From contig JAHHHK010000011.1 in the NCBI GenBank assembly GCA_019359395.1, positions 1-64,000 of the forward strand: a DNA stretch of 64,000 bases, in the 5' to 3' direction. Source of the DNA: Komarekiella atlantica HA4396-MV6. GTDB taxonomy: Bacteria; Cyanobacteriota; Cyanobacteriia; Cyanobacteriales; Nostocaceae. The notes under the pieces are model-generated. The model was not told where the DNA came from, searched no databases, and saw nothing but the letters and a program-made list of their open reading frames with translations. Shown piece by piece: positions 41,659 to 50,983 of this stretch (position 1 is the stretch's first letter; each line of letters opens with the position of its first letter). A program made the position numbers and the translations under genes.

Positions 41659-43416
41659 TTAACGCCATCCCAAAAGACGTAACCCAGGAATAATTAAGTA
41701 GTAACTTACCCCCAACCAAAAGCCCAGGAATACGCCTACAAGACCAAAAAAAGCTAGAGGTAGCCATAACTCCGACCAAGCGGGCTGAGTAGAAAAATGC
41801 CAGATAGGTGGTGTTAATCTTAAAAGAATTGAAATTGCAAAGGCGATCGCAGTGCCAAAGGAAGCGACCACAGCGTAAACTATGTGATGGCTGCGAAGAC
41901 CTAAACTCAAAGTCAGTAGACAAACAGCCACTAGAATAAATGCCACCAAGCCCTCACCGCTAGCTTTTGGTGTGATTAATTGAAAAACCAACCATCCGAA
42001 GCCATAGCTAATCATAGCCATCAGCGACGCCACCAAGAAACGCCGCCGTTGCCCAAAACACCCCGACAGCGTTAATCCCCAAGCCGTTCCTATCCCCGCC
42101 GCGACGAAAACCAGAATATCAGCCCCAAAGTCCGGTTGAGTATTGGGAACTAATTGATTTAGCTGATAAACCATAAATTCCACAACTTGATTGCCTAAGT
42201 TTGTCCGATACGCCAAAATAAAACCAGCGATCGCACCTAAACAAGCGCCGAGACAAGTCAGAATCATCGCCCAAATTGTTGCTAAACAAGCTTGTAAAAC
42301 TTTAAAAATCGTCTTGACTATAAAACGAGTAGTTTTACCGACAGCTCGATTAAAGTCGGCGAAAGCTTGCTCAACAGCTTGTATTAACAGTGCAAATTTT
42401 TGGGATGCTTGCGTTGAGGTTTGTTTAACAGTGTCTCGCAATTGGGAAAACAACCCTTGCTGTGGTGATGCTTTGGAAATTTTCGCTAAACGTTTTTGAA
42501 TAATGGCCGCATTTGCTGGACGCGATCGCACATCATCTCGTACCATCTCATCTAGTAAATCTGCTAGTTGCGGTTTGACATTCACCCCAGCACGCCAGCG
42601 TAACTCCCCAGTTTGCGGATCTTCCAACTGCGGCGGATATTTGCCCGTTAGTAATTCAATCATCGTTCGACCAAGGGCATAAAAATCAGCACTTGGGCTC
42701 ACATTTCCCCCAGTCACTTGTTCCGGTGGACTATAGCCAGAAGAAAATAGCCGGGTGGAACTAGACTCACGACGCAGCATTGCTGTGCTAAATTGTTTTG
42801 CGCCGCCAAAATCAATTAGCACTAAGCGATCGCCACCTGTTCTTTGAACTAGAGGTACATTTGTAGAAGGAGTACCTAGCATCAAATTAGAAGGTTTGAT
42901 GTCGCGGTGAATAATCTGGCGTTTGTGCAATACCTGTAAAATCTTCACAGCCTGGGTGAACCAGTTTAATACCAAATCTTCAGGACACCCTTGAGGATAA
43001 CTTTTTAATATATCCTCTAAAGTCTGCCCATTGATTTTTTCCATTACCAAACAAGCTAGTCGGCGCTGTTTGGGACTGAACAAATTTATTTGAAAATACC
43101 CATCAGCATCAACTTGGGGGACACCCGGATGCTGCAAACTACTTAAAACCGCTGCTTCTTGGGTAAACAATTCCTGTGCCTTCAGTGAATCTTCCACCAG
43201 CACTTTCAGTACTTTCTCTGTTTGAGTTTTTTCATCCCAAACCGTGTAAATTTGAGCAAATCCTCCTGAACCTAAAGGCTGAAATGGGATATAGCGGTCT
43301 AACAGCTGTAGCGGTGCGCCACAGCTGTTACAAAATTTGTTTCCCCAAGGCTGAGGATAAGGACGTTGACAGTCAGGATTTATGCAGTGAACCGCACTCT
43401 GAGTGATGTGGGACAC
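41659..43416 (-). CDS. Ser/Thr protein kinase with zinc ribbon and C-terminal membrane helices
   Basis: 585 residues. Zinc ribbon C11, C16, C29, C32; kinase domain with GSGGF at 49-53, K71, H160-R161-D162 and D192-F-G, followed by APE-like PPEQVTGG and DFYALGRT. The C-terminal half has about six membrane segments (for example AMILTCLGACLGAIAGFILA and LWLPLAFFGLVGVFLGFWLG). It differs from the 21-25 kb kinases, which have one membrane segment and an outer domain. All catalytic residues are present, so an active membrane-embedded kinase is expected. An IS605-type remnant abuts its 3' end. Confidence 0.92.
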   Translation of the reverse strand: MSHITQSAVHCINPDCQRPYPQPWGNKFCNSCGAPLQLLDRYIPFQPLGSGGFAQIYTVWDEKTQTEKVLKVLVEDSLKAQELFTQEAAVLSSLQHPGVPQVDADGYFQINLFSPKQRRLACLVMEKINGQTLEDILKSYPQGCPEDLVLNWFTQAVKILQVLHKRQIIHRDIKPSNLMLGTPSTNVPLVQRTGGDRLVLIDFGGAKQFSTAMLRRESSSTRLFSSGYSPPEQVTGGNVSPSADFYALGRTMIELLTGKYPPQLEDPQTGELRWRAGVNVKPQLADLLDEMVRDDVRSRPANAAIIQKRLAKISKASPQQGLFSQLRDTVKQTSTQASQKFALLIQAVEQAFADFNRAVGKTTRFIVKTIFKVLQACLATIWAMILTCLGACLGAIAGFILAYRTNLGNQVVEFMVYQLNQLVPNTQPDFGADILVFVAAGIGTAWGLTLSGCFGQRRRFLVASLMAMISYGFGWLVFQLITPKASGEGLVAFILVAVCLLTLSLGLRSHHIVYAVVASFGTAIAFAISILLRLTPPIWHFSTQPAWSELWLPLAFFGLVGVFLGFWLGVSYYLIIPGLRLLGWR

Positions 43417-43477
43417 AACCGCTACAATACAAAGGCTGACTTGATTTTAACGTTTCTCTGCTTTTAAATATTTTATG

Positions 43478-43504
43478 TTGAGCGTCAAATAATTTGACGC
43501 TCAA
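43478..43504. repeat. 27-bp palindrome (13-bp arms)
   Basis: TTGAGCGTCAAAT and ATTTGACGCTCAA around a single A, between the aquaporin and kinase genes (both minus strand). Perhaps the aquaporin terminator, although the downstream T-run is poor. Confidence 0.6.
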
Positions 43505-43604
43505 TAATTACGACAATTCGGTATACTTCATACTGAGCTTCTGGCGGGATGCTCGAATTTCCAGAGATGTCATAGGAGTATTAGCGATCGCAGCCTCATT
43601 ACAA

Positions 43605-44378
43605 CTAGACTAACTCCTTGAATTGCTGCGGTTCTTCTATTGCCGATTCACTAAACACAGCTAAGTAGAACCATCCTGCTAAAATAGCTCCAAAAATAGG
43701 AGCTATCCAGAACAGCCATACTTGAGAAAAAAGTTCTACGCCTGCAAACAGAGCAACTCCAGTACTGCGGGCAGGATTTACCGAGGTATTAGTTACAGGA
43801 ATACTAATTAGGTGAATCAAGGTTAGTCCAAAACCAATTGCAAGTGGCGCAAGTCCTTGGGGAGCACGACGATCAGTCACACCTAAAATAATTAGCAGAA
43901 ACATAAAAGTCATCACAATTTCAGTGATCAGGCAAGCAAACAGCGTATAACCACCTGGAGAATGAGCACCATAGCCGTTAGTGGCAAGTGGATTAGAGCC
44001 ACTAAGGACAAATCCAGTTTTACCGCTAGCAATTAGATAGATAACCCCAGCACCAACAAATGCACCGATCACTTGAGAGACAATATAAGGTAGTAGATCT
44101 GACCCTGGAAAGCGCTTTCCTGCCCACAGCCCAAAAGAAACAGCTGGGTTGAAATGACCACCAGAAATATGACCAAGTGCATAAGCCCCTGTAAGTACAG
44201 TAAGTCCAAATGCTAGGGATACGCCTACCAATCCAATACCCAATGGAAAAGAAGTACTCTCGCTGATTTTTGCGGCATCTGCCGTGTATGCAGCAGCTAA
44301 AACAGCACTGCCACAGCCACCCAAAACAAGCCAAAAAGTGCCGATAAATTCGGCTAAACAACGTTTTACAAGAGGCAT
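43605..44378 (-). CDS. aqpZ: Aquaporin Z
   Basis: 257 residues from the ATG at 44378 (a start at 44402 would add eight residues; AAGGA lies 11 bases before 44378). Six membrane segments with both half-helix boxes: GGHFNPAVS and NTSVNPARS. The selectivity residues fit a water-specific aquaporin (His in TLIHLISIP and Arg in NPARST). Water channel of the plasma membrane, probably for osmotic adjustment. The C-terminal tail is acidic. The 380 bp upstream contain no gene. Confidence 0.95.
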   Translation of the reverse strand: MPLVKRCLAEFIGTFWLVLGGCGSAVLAAAYTADAAKISESTSFPLGIGLVGVSLAFGLTVLTGAYALGHISGGHFNPAVSFGLWAGKRFPGSDLLPYIVSQVIGAFVGAGVIYLIASGKTGFVLSGSNPLATNGYGAHSPGGYTLFACLITEIVMTFMFLLIILGVTDRRAPQGLAPLAIGFGLTLIHLISIPVTNTSVNPARSTGVALFAGVELFSQVWLFWIAPIFGAILAGWFYLAVFSESAIEEPQQFKELV

Positions 44379-44758
44379 ATTTAGAACAGTCCTTAGATAC
44401 AATTACAGATGAGATAAATACTTTAAACTTGTAGCTATGCTGAACAGTGCTTGAATTATTCCTATTTTTAGGAAGCTCTCAAAGTAATTTAGTTATGATC
44501 AATCCACAAAATAGGAAACTTAGAGTAATTTCGCACAAAAATTTCACCAAGCAATGTAAACTTAAAGTCATCTCATCAAAAGGTAGACTTGGGAAGTTCT
44601 AATTGCTTTTTGCTATGTCTCGATACTTTTAGAAGTACTTTGAATATCGTAGTGATAAAGTAAAAGATATCAAAAAAACTAAAATAATCAAAAAACACAC
44701 AAATGTTTTAATAATTTTGATATTTTAACTATTTTAAATTGTTTGTTAAAGGACGTTA
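44379..44758. other. AT-rich intergenic region
   Basis: 380 bases upstream of aqpZ and downstream of the TetR-type gene; promoter of aqpZ presumably. No structure or gene seen. Confidence 0.4.
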
Positions 44759-45343
44759 TCACGGCGGGTATGTCGGAGAGCGAAACACCTCGTCAAGGCG
44801 ATCATCTATAGCTTGCATAGCTTGTTCGCCAGTGTAGTGACCAATCTGAACATGCGAAACCAGCCCTTCCACGAGCATGAAGATTGCCCTTGTTGCCCGA
44901 TCCACATCAATGCTGTCCTCAACTTCACCAGTACGCTGACCCTGACGTAGTTGTGCAGCGATGAATATGTGAGTATTCATGTGCGTCTGCTGCATAAATA
45001 CCCCAAGCTCAGGCTTGACAACGGCTCTGGCGAGAAACGCAATCCAGACGCGGATAGCGACACGTCGCTCTTCGGTTAACGGGAGCATCTGCTCAAACAG
45101 ACCACGCAACACAGAGCGTGCTGATTGTGGCTCAGGCGAGCTATTGAATAGCGCTTGTGTACGCGCATTTGCGCGTTCGATCATGTAGCGACACGCAAAG
45201 AGCAGCATCTCGTCCTTTGTCTTAAAGTAGTGCTGCACCAACCCCACCGATACACCTGCTTCAGCAGCAACGTCGCGCACACTGACGGCTTCTAGCCCAT
45301 ATTGGGCAGTGATCGCTGATCGTGCATGACACAATTCCAGCAA
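44759..45343 (-). CDS. TetR-family regulator, probably 5'-truncated
   Basis: 194 residues from a TTG at 45343, directly after an in-frame TAA (45347-45349). The HTH is clear (AVSVRDVAAEAGVSVGLVQHYFKTKDEML), and the ligand domain looks like the BetI group. Only 16 residues precede the GLEAVSV segment and no ribosome-binding site is seen, so the first helix is incomplete. The region is visibly richer in G and C than its surroundings. It shares its first 22 bases with the start of the divergent membrane-protein frame, which cannot be native for both. Confidence 0.75.
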   Translation of the reverse strand: MLELCHARSAITAQYGLEAVSVRDVAAEAGVSVGLVQHYFKTKDEMLLFACRYMIERANARTQALFNSSPEPQSARSVLRGLFEQMLPLTEERRVAIRVWIAFLARAVVKPELGVFMQQTHMNTHIFIAAQLRQGQRTGEVEDSIDVDRATRAIFMLVEGLVSHVQIGHYTGEQAMQAIDDRLDEVFRSPTYPP

Positions 45344-45645
45344 GCTTTAATGTGGCTGGGATGCTGGCATTGCTCATAACAGGTAGCAGCCTGTTGTGGC
45401 AGGGAGCCAAGCGATCTGATTGGAATGCGCGGCATACCTTTGCCGTGTCAGGCGGATTGCTATTGGTGTACGCATGGTTTGGCTTTGTCCAAGTCCCTTC
45501 GACCAGTGATACAAGCCCTCAGCTTGATGTGATTGGGAACGTCATATTTGCGGGTGCAGCAGTGGTATTGCTGATCATCGCACGCAAGCGGGTAGCTACA
45601 GAATTACCTTCTTCCGGTACTTTGTGGTCAAATAGAATGAAATAG
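45322..45645 (+). CDS. Small membrane protein, probably 5'-truncated
   Basis: 107 residues with three membrane segments (AGMLALLITGSSLLWQGA, TFAVSGGLLLVYAWFGFV, IGNVIFAGAAVVLLIIA) and an EL-x-x-x end. I do not recognise the family. The sequence SFNVAGMLALL reads as the body of a longer protein, and the only ATG ahead of it lies inside the TetR frame. An internal ATG at 45361 could give a 94-residue product. GC-richer than its surroundings, as is the TetR gene. Confidence 0.5.
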   Translation: MHDTIPASFNVAGMLALLITGSSLLWQGAKRSDWNARHTFAVSGGLLLVYAWFGFVQVPSTSDTSPQLDVIGNVIFAGAAVVLLIIARKRVATELPSSGTLWSNRMK

Positions 45646-45797
45646 CCTTGAGCGATCGCACTTTCGTCAGCAGAAATGTGAATAGTTCACCAGCCTCTTA
45701 CTTTGGTGCGGGAACGGAGAACGGGGATATGGGACAGGTTTAAATACTGCCCCGCTATGCGAACCCAAGCGGCCTAGTTTTCCCTATTCCTTTTTAT

Positions 45798-47399
45798 TCA
45801 TTCATATCCATCCCAACTAACAGGAAAGGCGTAATCGGAGAACAAGGGTAAATCACTATTATTGCTGCGAGTTTCTTCATCCAAAACTTTGACGACTTTG
45901 TTATAAATTTCTTCTGCTTGTTGTGGGGAATCACCGATACTGGTTAATCCCAATTTGCCAAACTGAGAAAGACAACCCATGAGATGAAACACTGTTCCTG
46001 TTTCAGTGCCGCTGTCAAAATGCAGTCTGTGATGAGCGATGATATCCATCAAATCATTAGCTAACAATCCGCGATAGCGGTCTTTTTGTAGGTTGTCGGT
46101 GGCAATGTAATATTTAGGACGACCTTGCTGACTGTAAAATAAGCCTGTGGAGAGGTCATAGCGACCGTTAGTTAATAATTTCAGGGTCATGAAAGGATGA
46201 GTAGTACCGCCTTTACGCAAATTAATTTCGATCGCCTGAATATCCCACTCTCCATTACCTTGATCAACGGTGATAAAATCTACTCCAAACCTCTCTAAAG
46301 CGCCTTTTTCTGCAAGCTTTCTGCCAACTTTTAACCCCAATTGCTGTAATTGCAACCGATAGCGTTCATCAGCGGGGAATCGACAACCAAGATAAATCTG
46401 ACCGTCTGGCCCTCCAAGAATTTGGTCGTGGGTTGAAAGGATTTCCACTTCGCCAGTGGGTGTGATTCGTCCTTGGACACTAGGCGATCGCTTAATTTCT
46501 CCTTCTACAAATGCCTCAACAATTGCGCCTAGTTCCGGGATTCGTCCCGAAAAATTTTCCCAAGTCTCTTGTTTGGCTTGAAAGCGCAGAGTTGAGAAGC
46601 GATCGCTAATTGTTGCTACCCTTTGAGCATGATCACATTGCTCTGGTGCTACACTTGCAATTGGTCTAAGGTCTAGCAGCGCATTTCCTTCTCCAGAAAT
46701 GCCTTCGTTGAGCTTTACTACTATGCGTTGTAATGTCGGTTGGCGTTCCCACAAATCAGCAGTAACTTCTGCCAAATCCGCGGAATTCCACACCTTTTTA
46801 CTACCATCTGGATGTGGTACTCCGCTTTCAGCAAAAATTTGCCGACTTCCACTTTTACTACCCCAAATCTGCAAGTCTGGTGCAGCTGCGTAAAGTGGTA
46901 CACCCAATTTTACCGACAATTCGCCTTCCCATGAAGCTGAGTTATAGCAGATCATAAATGATTTTTCCAGCCTCAAAGCTTGACGAATTCGCTCTAGTAA
47001 ACGCGGACGTTCCAAAATCTTTTGACTTAGAGGTTTAAGAGAGGAATCATAAGTAGAAAGTAGCAGCAAGCGATTGCGAGCATGAGAAAAAGGAATTCCG
47101 GGTAAAAGTTGTAAATAGTATTCAATAATACTGGGATGCAGTGGTACTGACGTGACATAAATCAGCCTAGTTCGTGGATTGCGTAAGCGCATCAAAGAAA
47201 ATAGTAATCGTTCTTCATAATGTTCACAGCCTGCGATTTTTTGGAGTTCGCGCTGGTCGATACTCAAGGAGGGAACAACTAAAATATCTGCCTCGCTATT
47301 GTCAAATAACTCGATAGTTTTCCAGCGTTCGCGCAAAGTTAATTGCAAATGGCGAAACTGATCACACTGCTCTAATTCTGAAAGATTAATTGTGGTCAT
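45798..47399 (-). CDS. PGM1-related peptide ligase-like ATP-grasp protein
   Basis: 533 residues. The N-terminal 180 residues form an unassigned domain (ILVVPSLSIDQRELQKIAGC) and the rest is ATP-grasp-like: RIVVKLNEGISGEGNALLDL for the nucleotide loop, GAIVEAFVEGEIKRSPSVQG, and EINLRKGGTTHPFMTLKLLT with the metal-binding Glu/Asn. This matches proteins labelled as related to PGM1, the peptide ligase of pheganomycin. Whether it ligates peptides here is unknown; no biosynthetic neighbours are present. Confidence 0.78.
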   Translation of the reverse strand: MTTINLSELEQCDQFRHLQLTLRERWKTIELFDNSEADILVVPSLSIDQRELQKIAGCEHYEERLLFSLMRLRNPRTRLIYVTSVPLHPSIIEYYLQLLPGIPFSHARNRLLLLSTYDSSLKPLSQKILERPRLLERIRQALRLEKSFMICYNSASWEGELSVKLGVPLYAAAPDLQIWGSKSGSRQIFAESGVPHPDGSKKVWNSADLAEVTADLWERQPTLQRIVVKLNEGISGEGNALLDLRPIASVAPEQCDHAQRVATISDRFSTLRFQAKQETWENFSGRIPELGAIVEAFVEGEIKRSPSVQGRITPTGEVEILSTHDQILGGPDGQIYLGCRFPADERYRLQLQQLGLKVGRKLAEKGALERFGVDFITVDQGNGEWDIQAIEINLRKGGTTHPFMTLKLLTNGRYDLSTGLFYSQQGRPKYYIATDNLQKDRYRGLLANDLMDIIAHHRLHFDSGTETGTVFHLMGCLSQFGKLGLTSIGDSPQQAEEIYNKVVKVLDEETRSNNSDLPLFSDYAFPVSWDGYE

Positions 47400-48244
47400 A
47401 ACCCTTTTCTCATCCTAATTCCAACACTGCTTTACTACTTTGGTATCTTCCAAACTCCAATTTGGAAGTGCTAATGTTCAACCCTAAGAGTGTATCTTTT
47501 TGTAACAAGTCATCCCTGTTTTTAAGCAAAAGATAAAACTATAGATTTAGCGATCGCCTAAACAGTCCCAAAGGTTGAATATCAAATAACGGAAATCCCC
47601 TTAAGTCCAAAATACTAGTATGCAAATTTACCAATTAAATACACTTATGCCTAACACTGAATTTGTTAATGTAGGTATTTTAGAGAATCTTGGCGGCAAT
47701 GTGCTGTAAGCTTCTCAGAATATATAGACCTAAATTAATCTTAACGAAATTAGCATAATTCAGCTATTTTTGAACCGATAACTGGGAAGGTTAAAGTAGA
47801 TATTACTGCTCACCTAAAACCAGATTTACATAAAAGATAAAAAACATACTTTATATTTCAAATGACATAATTTTTCTTAATTTATTTTACATCTTAAGGT
47901 TGAGTAAATTTGAGCTTGGGTTCCCTCTAGAGAGCGATAAACTTCAGCAGTATTTACAGCTAACTTAAAAACAGATGAAAAGGATAAATCCTTCATCGTT
48001 CAGAAAGTTGTGTACTTGTTTTCGTGGTCATAGTAAAAGTGGGTGTCTGGAGTGAGGTTAAATAATCAAAGTTACGTACATTTTGCAGTAATTAGTACGT
48101 TTGGTAAGTATCTAGGGTGGAAACATCCATTGCAAATGGCAAGTGGGAGCCAAAGCAAAAAGTAAACCTTGGGTTGAATAAATCCAAGGTTTACTTTTGG
48201 GAATTTGTCAATTATTGGTTCTTTTTTACTATTGGAATAGTTTT
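47400..48244. other. AT-rich intergenic region
   Basis: 845 bases with no gene. The only clear structure is the hairpin at 48158-48198, ahead of the SDR gene. Confidence 0.4.
48158..48198 (+). promoter_or_regulatory. Hairpin upstream of the SDR gene
   Basis: Perfect 15-bp arms AAAAGTAAACCTTGG (48158-48172) and CCAAGGTTTACTTTT (48184-48198), loop of 11, 46 bp before the ATG at 48245. Could be an attenuator, a regulator site or an mRNA-stabilising stem. Confidence 0.55.
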
Positions 48245-49099
48245 ATGGCAGAACAAACATTACAACCACCACAAAGTCAAGAATTACCAGGCGTTGAATC
48301 AGAAATGACGCCAAAACCTAAAGCCGACGATTCTCAGTATCGCGGAAGTGACAAATTAAAAGGCAAAGTAGCATTGATTACGGGTGGAGATAGTGGTATT
48401 GGTCGTGCTGTAGCGATCGCATTTGCCAAAGAAGGTGCAGATTTGGCGATTCTTTATCTTAACGAACATGATGACGCTAAAGAAACAAAAAATTTGGTAG
48501 AAAAACAAGGGCGTCGTGCAATACTCATAGCAGGCGATATTGGCGATGAAAGTTTTTGTCAGCAAGCTGTACAACAAACAGTGGATGAGTTTGGTAAACT
48601 CGATATTCTCATCAACAACGCTGCCGAACAGCATCCGCAAGAAAGTATTGAAGATATCAGCGAAAAGCAGTTAGAACGAACTTTCCGCACTAATATTTTC
48701 TCTATGTTTTTCTTAACCAAAGCTGCACTCAAGCACTTGCAAGAAGGCAGTTCTATCATCAATACAACATCAGTAACGGCTTATAAAGGCAGTCCGCAAC
48801 TACTTGATTATTCTTCCACAAAAGGTGCGATCATTGCCTTTACTCGTTCCCTATCTCAGAATTTAATTGAAAAGGGTATTCGCGTCAATGCTGTGGCTCC
48901 TGGGCCGATTTGGACACCTTTAATTCCTGCAACTTTTCCTGAAGATAAAGTTGCAAACTTCGGTAAACAAGTACCAATGCAAAGAGCCGGACAACCTGAA
49001 GAAGTAGCTCCCAGCTATGTATTTTTAGCTTCTGATGACGCTTCTTATATGTCTGGTCAGGTGTTACATCCTAACGGTGGAGAAGTAGTCAACGGTTAA
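48245..49099 (+). CDS. SDR-family oxidoreductase (YhxC/YdaD-like)
   Basis: 284 residues from the ATG at 48245 (the longer frame from 48197 runs through the hairpin). Polar N-terminal arm, then the Rossmann P-loop TGGDSGIG at 46-53, the NNAAEQHP loop, the catalytic serine region NTTSVTAYKG and YSSTKGA with the catalytic Tyr/Lys. The C-terminus GQVLHPNGGEVVNG is typical of stress-type SDRs with a PPQ-rich arm (general stress 39-like). Substrate open. A terminator follows its stop. Confidence 0.92.
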   Translation: MAEQTLQPPQSQELPGVESEMTPKPKADDSQYRGSDKLKGKVALITGGDSGIGRAVAIAFAKEGADLAILYLNEHDDAKETKNLVEKQGRRAILIAGDIGDESFCQQAVQQTVDEFGKLDILINNAAEQHPQESIEDISEKQLERTFRTNIFSMFFLTKAALKHLQEGSSIINTTSVTAYKGSPQLLDYSSTKGAIIAFTRSLSQNLIEKGIRVNAVAPGPIWTPLIPATFPEDKVANFGKQVPMQRAGQPEEVAPSYVFLASDDASYMSGQVLHPNGGEVVNG

Positions 49100-49119
49100 G
49101 CAAAAAAAATAATAATTAT

Positions 49120-49160
49120 GAGTGAGGAACTACAAAATTTGCATTTTGATTCCTCACTTT
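49120..49160 (+). terminator. Terminator of the SDR gene
   Basis: AGTGAGGAA (49120-49128) and TTCCTCACT (49149-49157), with an inner CAAAAT/ATTTTG stem at 49132-49147, then TTTT. Confidence 0.75.
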
Positions 49161-49263
49161 TACTCTTAATTGTATCTCCATTTTCATCCATTGGAGAGAT
49201 GAGTTTATGCTAAAAGACTGGTAAGCTGTTTAACAGCAAACACAAGAAATAACAACTACGTCT

Positions 49264-49521
49264 ATGGCATCTCCTACACCATTGCATGGCACAGAATTAG
49301 TAGATTGTGCTAGAGCAAATGCTAAGCAGGGAATTGAAACAGCTGCCTATCAATGTGGCTATGGTGATGATCTCAACAAATTTGCAAGAGAACTCAGACA
49401 AGCTTGTGAAGAAATGAATTTGCAAGTCAAAGAACTCAGCGAACTGATTACCGACCAAGACTTGATACTACAATTGGGTACTGGCGAAATCGTTGCTCCA
49501 GATACACCATCAGAATTGTAA
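49264..49521 (+). CDS. Conserved hypothetical protein
   Basis: 85 residues, acidic, with two cysteines in LVDCARANAKQGIETAAYQC and a helical stretch around RELRQACEEMNLQVKELSEL. No signal or membrane segment. I do not recognise the family, but composition and codon use look real and it has its own spacer after the SDR terminator. Probably a soluble helical protein. Confidence 0.6.
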   Translation: MASPTPLHGTELVDCARANAKQGIETAAYQCGYGDDLNKFARELRQACEEMNLQVKELSELITDQDLILQLGTGEIVAPDTPSEL

Positions 49522-49582
49522 AAATTAGTCATTTATCCTTTGTCCTTTGAGTTTTTTCTTCACTAATGACTAATGACTCTTT

Positions 49583-50983
49583 TCATAATTTCAAAATTAC
49601 CCGCGCTAAATTGAAGTAAATCAAAACACCTACTACATCAACTGCTGTAGTGATAAATGGTGCTGACATCAATGCAGGATCTAGGCGGAGGAAGCGGAAT
49701 AAAAACGGCAGTGCCGAACCAGAAATAGAAGCTAAAAGAGAAATAGCTACTAGACTGGAGCCTACAGCGATCGCTACCTCTAACTGTCCTTGTAAAAAGT
49801 AAGCCCAGACAGTAGCGATCGTACCTAGCATAACTCCCAGCAACGCCCCGGCGATCGCTTCCCTTCCAATCACCTGTAATGCTCCAAGCGATCGGATCTC
49901 ATCAGTATTCATCCCGCGAATTACTACTGTAGAGGACTGAGCACCCACGTTACCGCCAGTACCAGTCAGCAAAGGGATGAATGCAGTCAATACTACTACT
50001 TTTGCCAAAATATCTTCTTGTGACTTAATAATTGTGCCTGTAATAGTATTAGTTATTAATAAGACTAACAACCAGACAACTCGTTTGCGAGCAACTTCCA
50101 GTAAATTCATTTGAAAGTAGTTGTCACCGCCTGACTGCACACCTCCACCCAAGGCATAGATATCCTCGGTGGTTTCTTGTTGCAGAATATCAATCACATC
50201 ATCCACAGTGACGATACCCACTAGACGATGTTCTCGGTCTACTACAGGCACAGCCAAAAAATCATATCTCTGAATTAATCTTGCAACTTCTTCTTGATCT
50301 GTATCAGTGTGGATAAACACCACATCACGGGTCATAATTTCACCAATAGTTTGCTCCGGTTGAGCCGTCACCAACTCACGCAGTGATAAAATCCCTGACA
50401 AATGCCTTTCCGCATCAGTAATGTAAAGGTAGTAAATCATTTCACTGGCATTAGCTAAGTTGCGAATCCGTTCTAGTGCTTGAGATGCCGTAAAATTTTC
50501 TTTTAGTGACATGACCTCTGGTGTCATGATTCGCCCAGCTGTATCAGCTTCATAACCCAATAGCTGGGCCGTAGCTTGGCGTTCTGCTGGACTTAGTTGT
50601 TCTAGCAGGCGATTAACGACTTTTGCTGGTAATTCATCAAATAACCTAGCTCGGTCATCCGGCGACATTTTATCTACAATGTCACGCACATCCTGACTTC
50701 TGAGTTCTTCAATTAGCCGTTCTTGGACGCTGTAGTCAAGATGTTCATAAACTTCAATTGCTTCATCCTTAGAAAGCAAGCGAAAAGCCAAAGCGTGCAT
50801 TGCTTCTGGCAAACCCTCAATTGCCTCGGCAATATCCGCAGGTTGGACAGGTACTAGAATCGCTTTTGCTCCCTGCAAATCCTCCACTTCCAGCAGCATT
50901 TGCAGCTGAGTTCGCACTAAATCTCGCAATTCCCTGCGTGAGACATTTTGGAGGGACAAGGTTAAATTGTTTGTCTCAGTCAA
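49583..50983 (-). CDS. mgtE: Magnesium transporter MgtE
   Basis: 466 residues from a TTG at 50983, preceded by GAGGAAAG in the minus-strand leader. Domain order: N-domain of HEAT-like helices (about 30-135, AEAIEGLPEAMHALAFRLLS), two CBS domains (about 140-265, IMTPEVMSLKENFTASQALE and IMTRDVVFIHT), and five membrane helices with the family motif GTGGNVGAQSSTVVIRGM and PALMSAPFITTAVDVVGVLI. MgtE is a Mg-gated Mg2+ channel: when Mg is high, the N-domain and CBS close the pore. Confidence 0.95.
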   Translation of the reverse strand: MTETNNLTLSLQNVSRRELRDLVRTQLQMLLEVEDLQGAKAILVPVQPADIAEAIEGLPEAMHALAFRLLSKDEAIEVYEHLDYSVQERLIEELRSQDVRDIVDKMSPDDRARLFDELPAKVVNRLLEQLSPAERQATAQLLGYEADTAGRIMTPEVMSLKENFTASQALERIRNLANASEMIYYLYITDAERHLSGILSLRELVTAQPEQTIGEIMTRDVVFIHTDTDQEEVARLIQRYDFLAVPVVDREHRLVGIVTVDDVIDILQQETTEDIYALGGGVQSGGDNYFQMNLLEVARKRVVWLLVLLITNTITGTIIKSQEDILAKVVVLTAFIPLLTGTGGNVGAQSSTVVIRGMNTDEIRSLGALQVIGREAIAGALLGVMLGTIATVWAYFLQGQLEVAIAVGSSLVAISLLASISGSALPFLFRFLRLDPALMSAPFITTAVDVVGVLIYFNLARVILKL

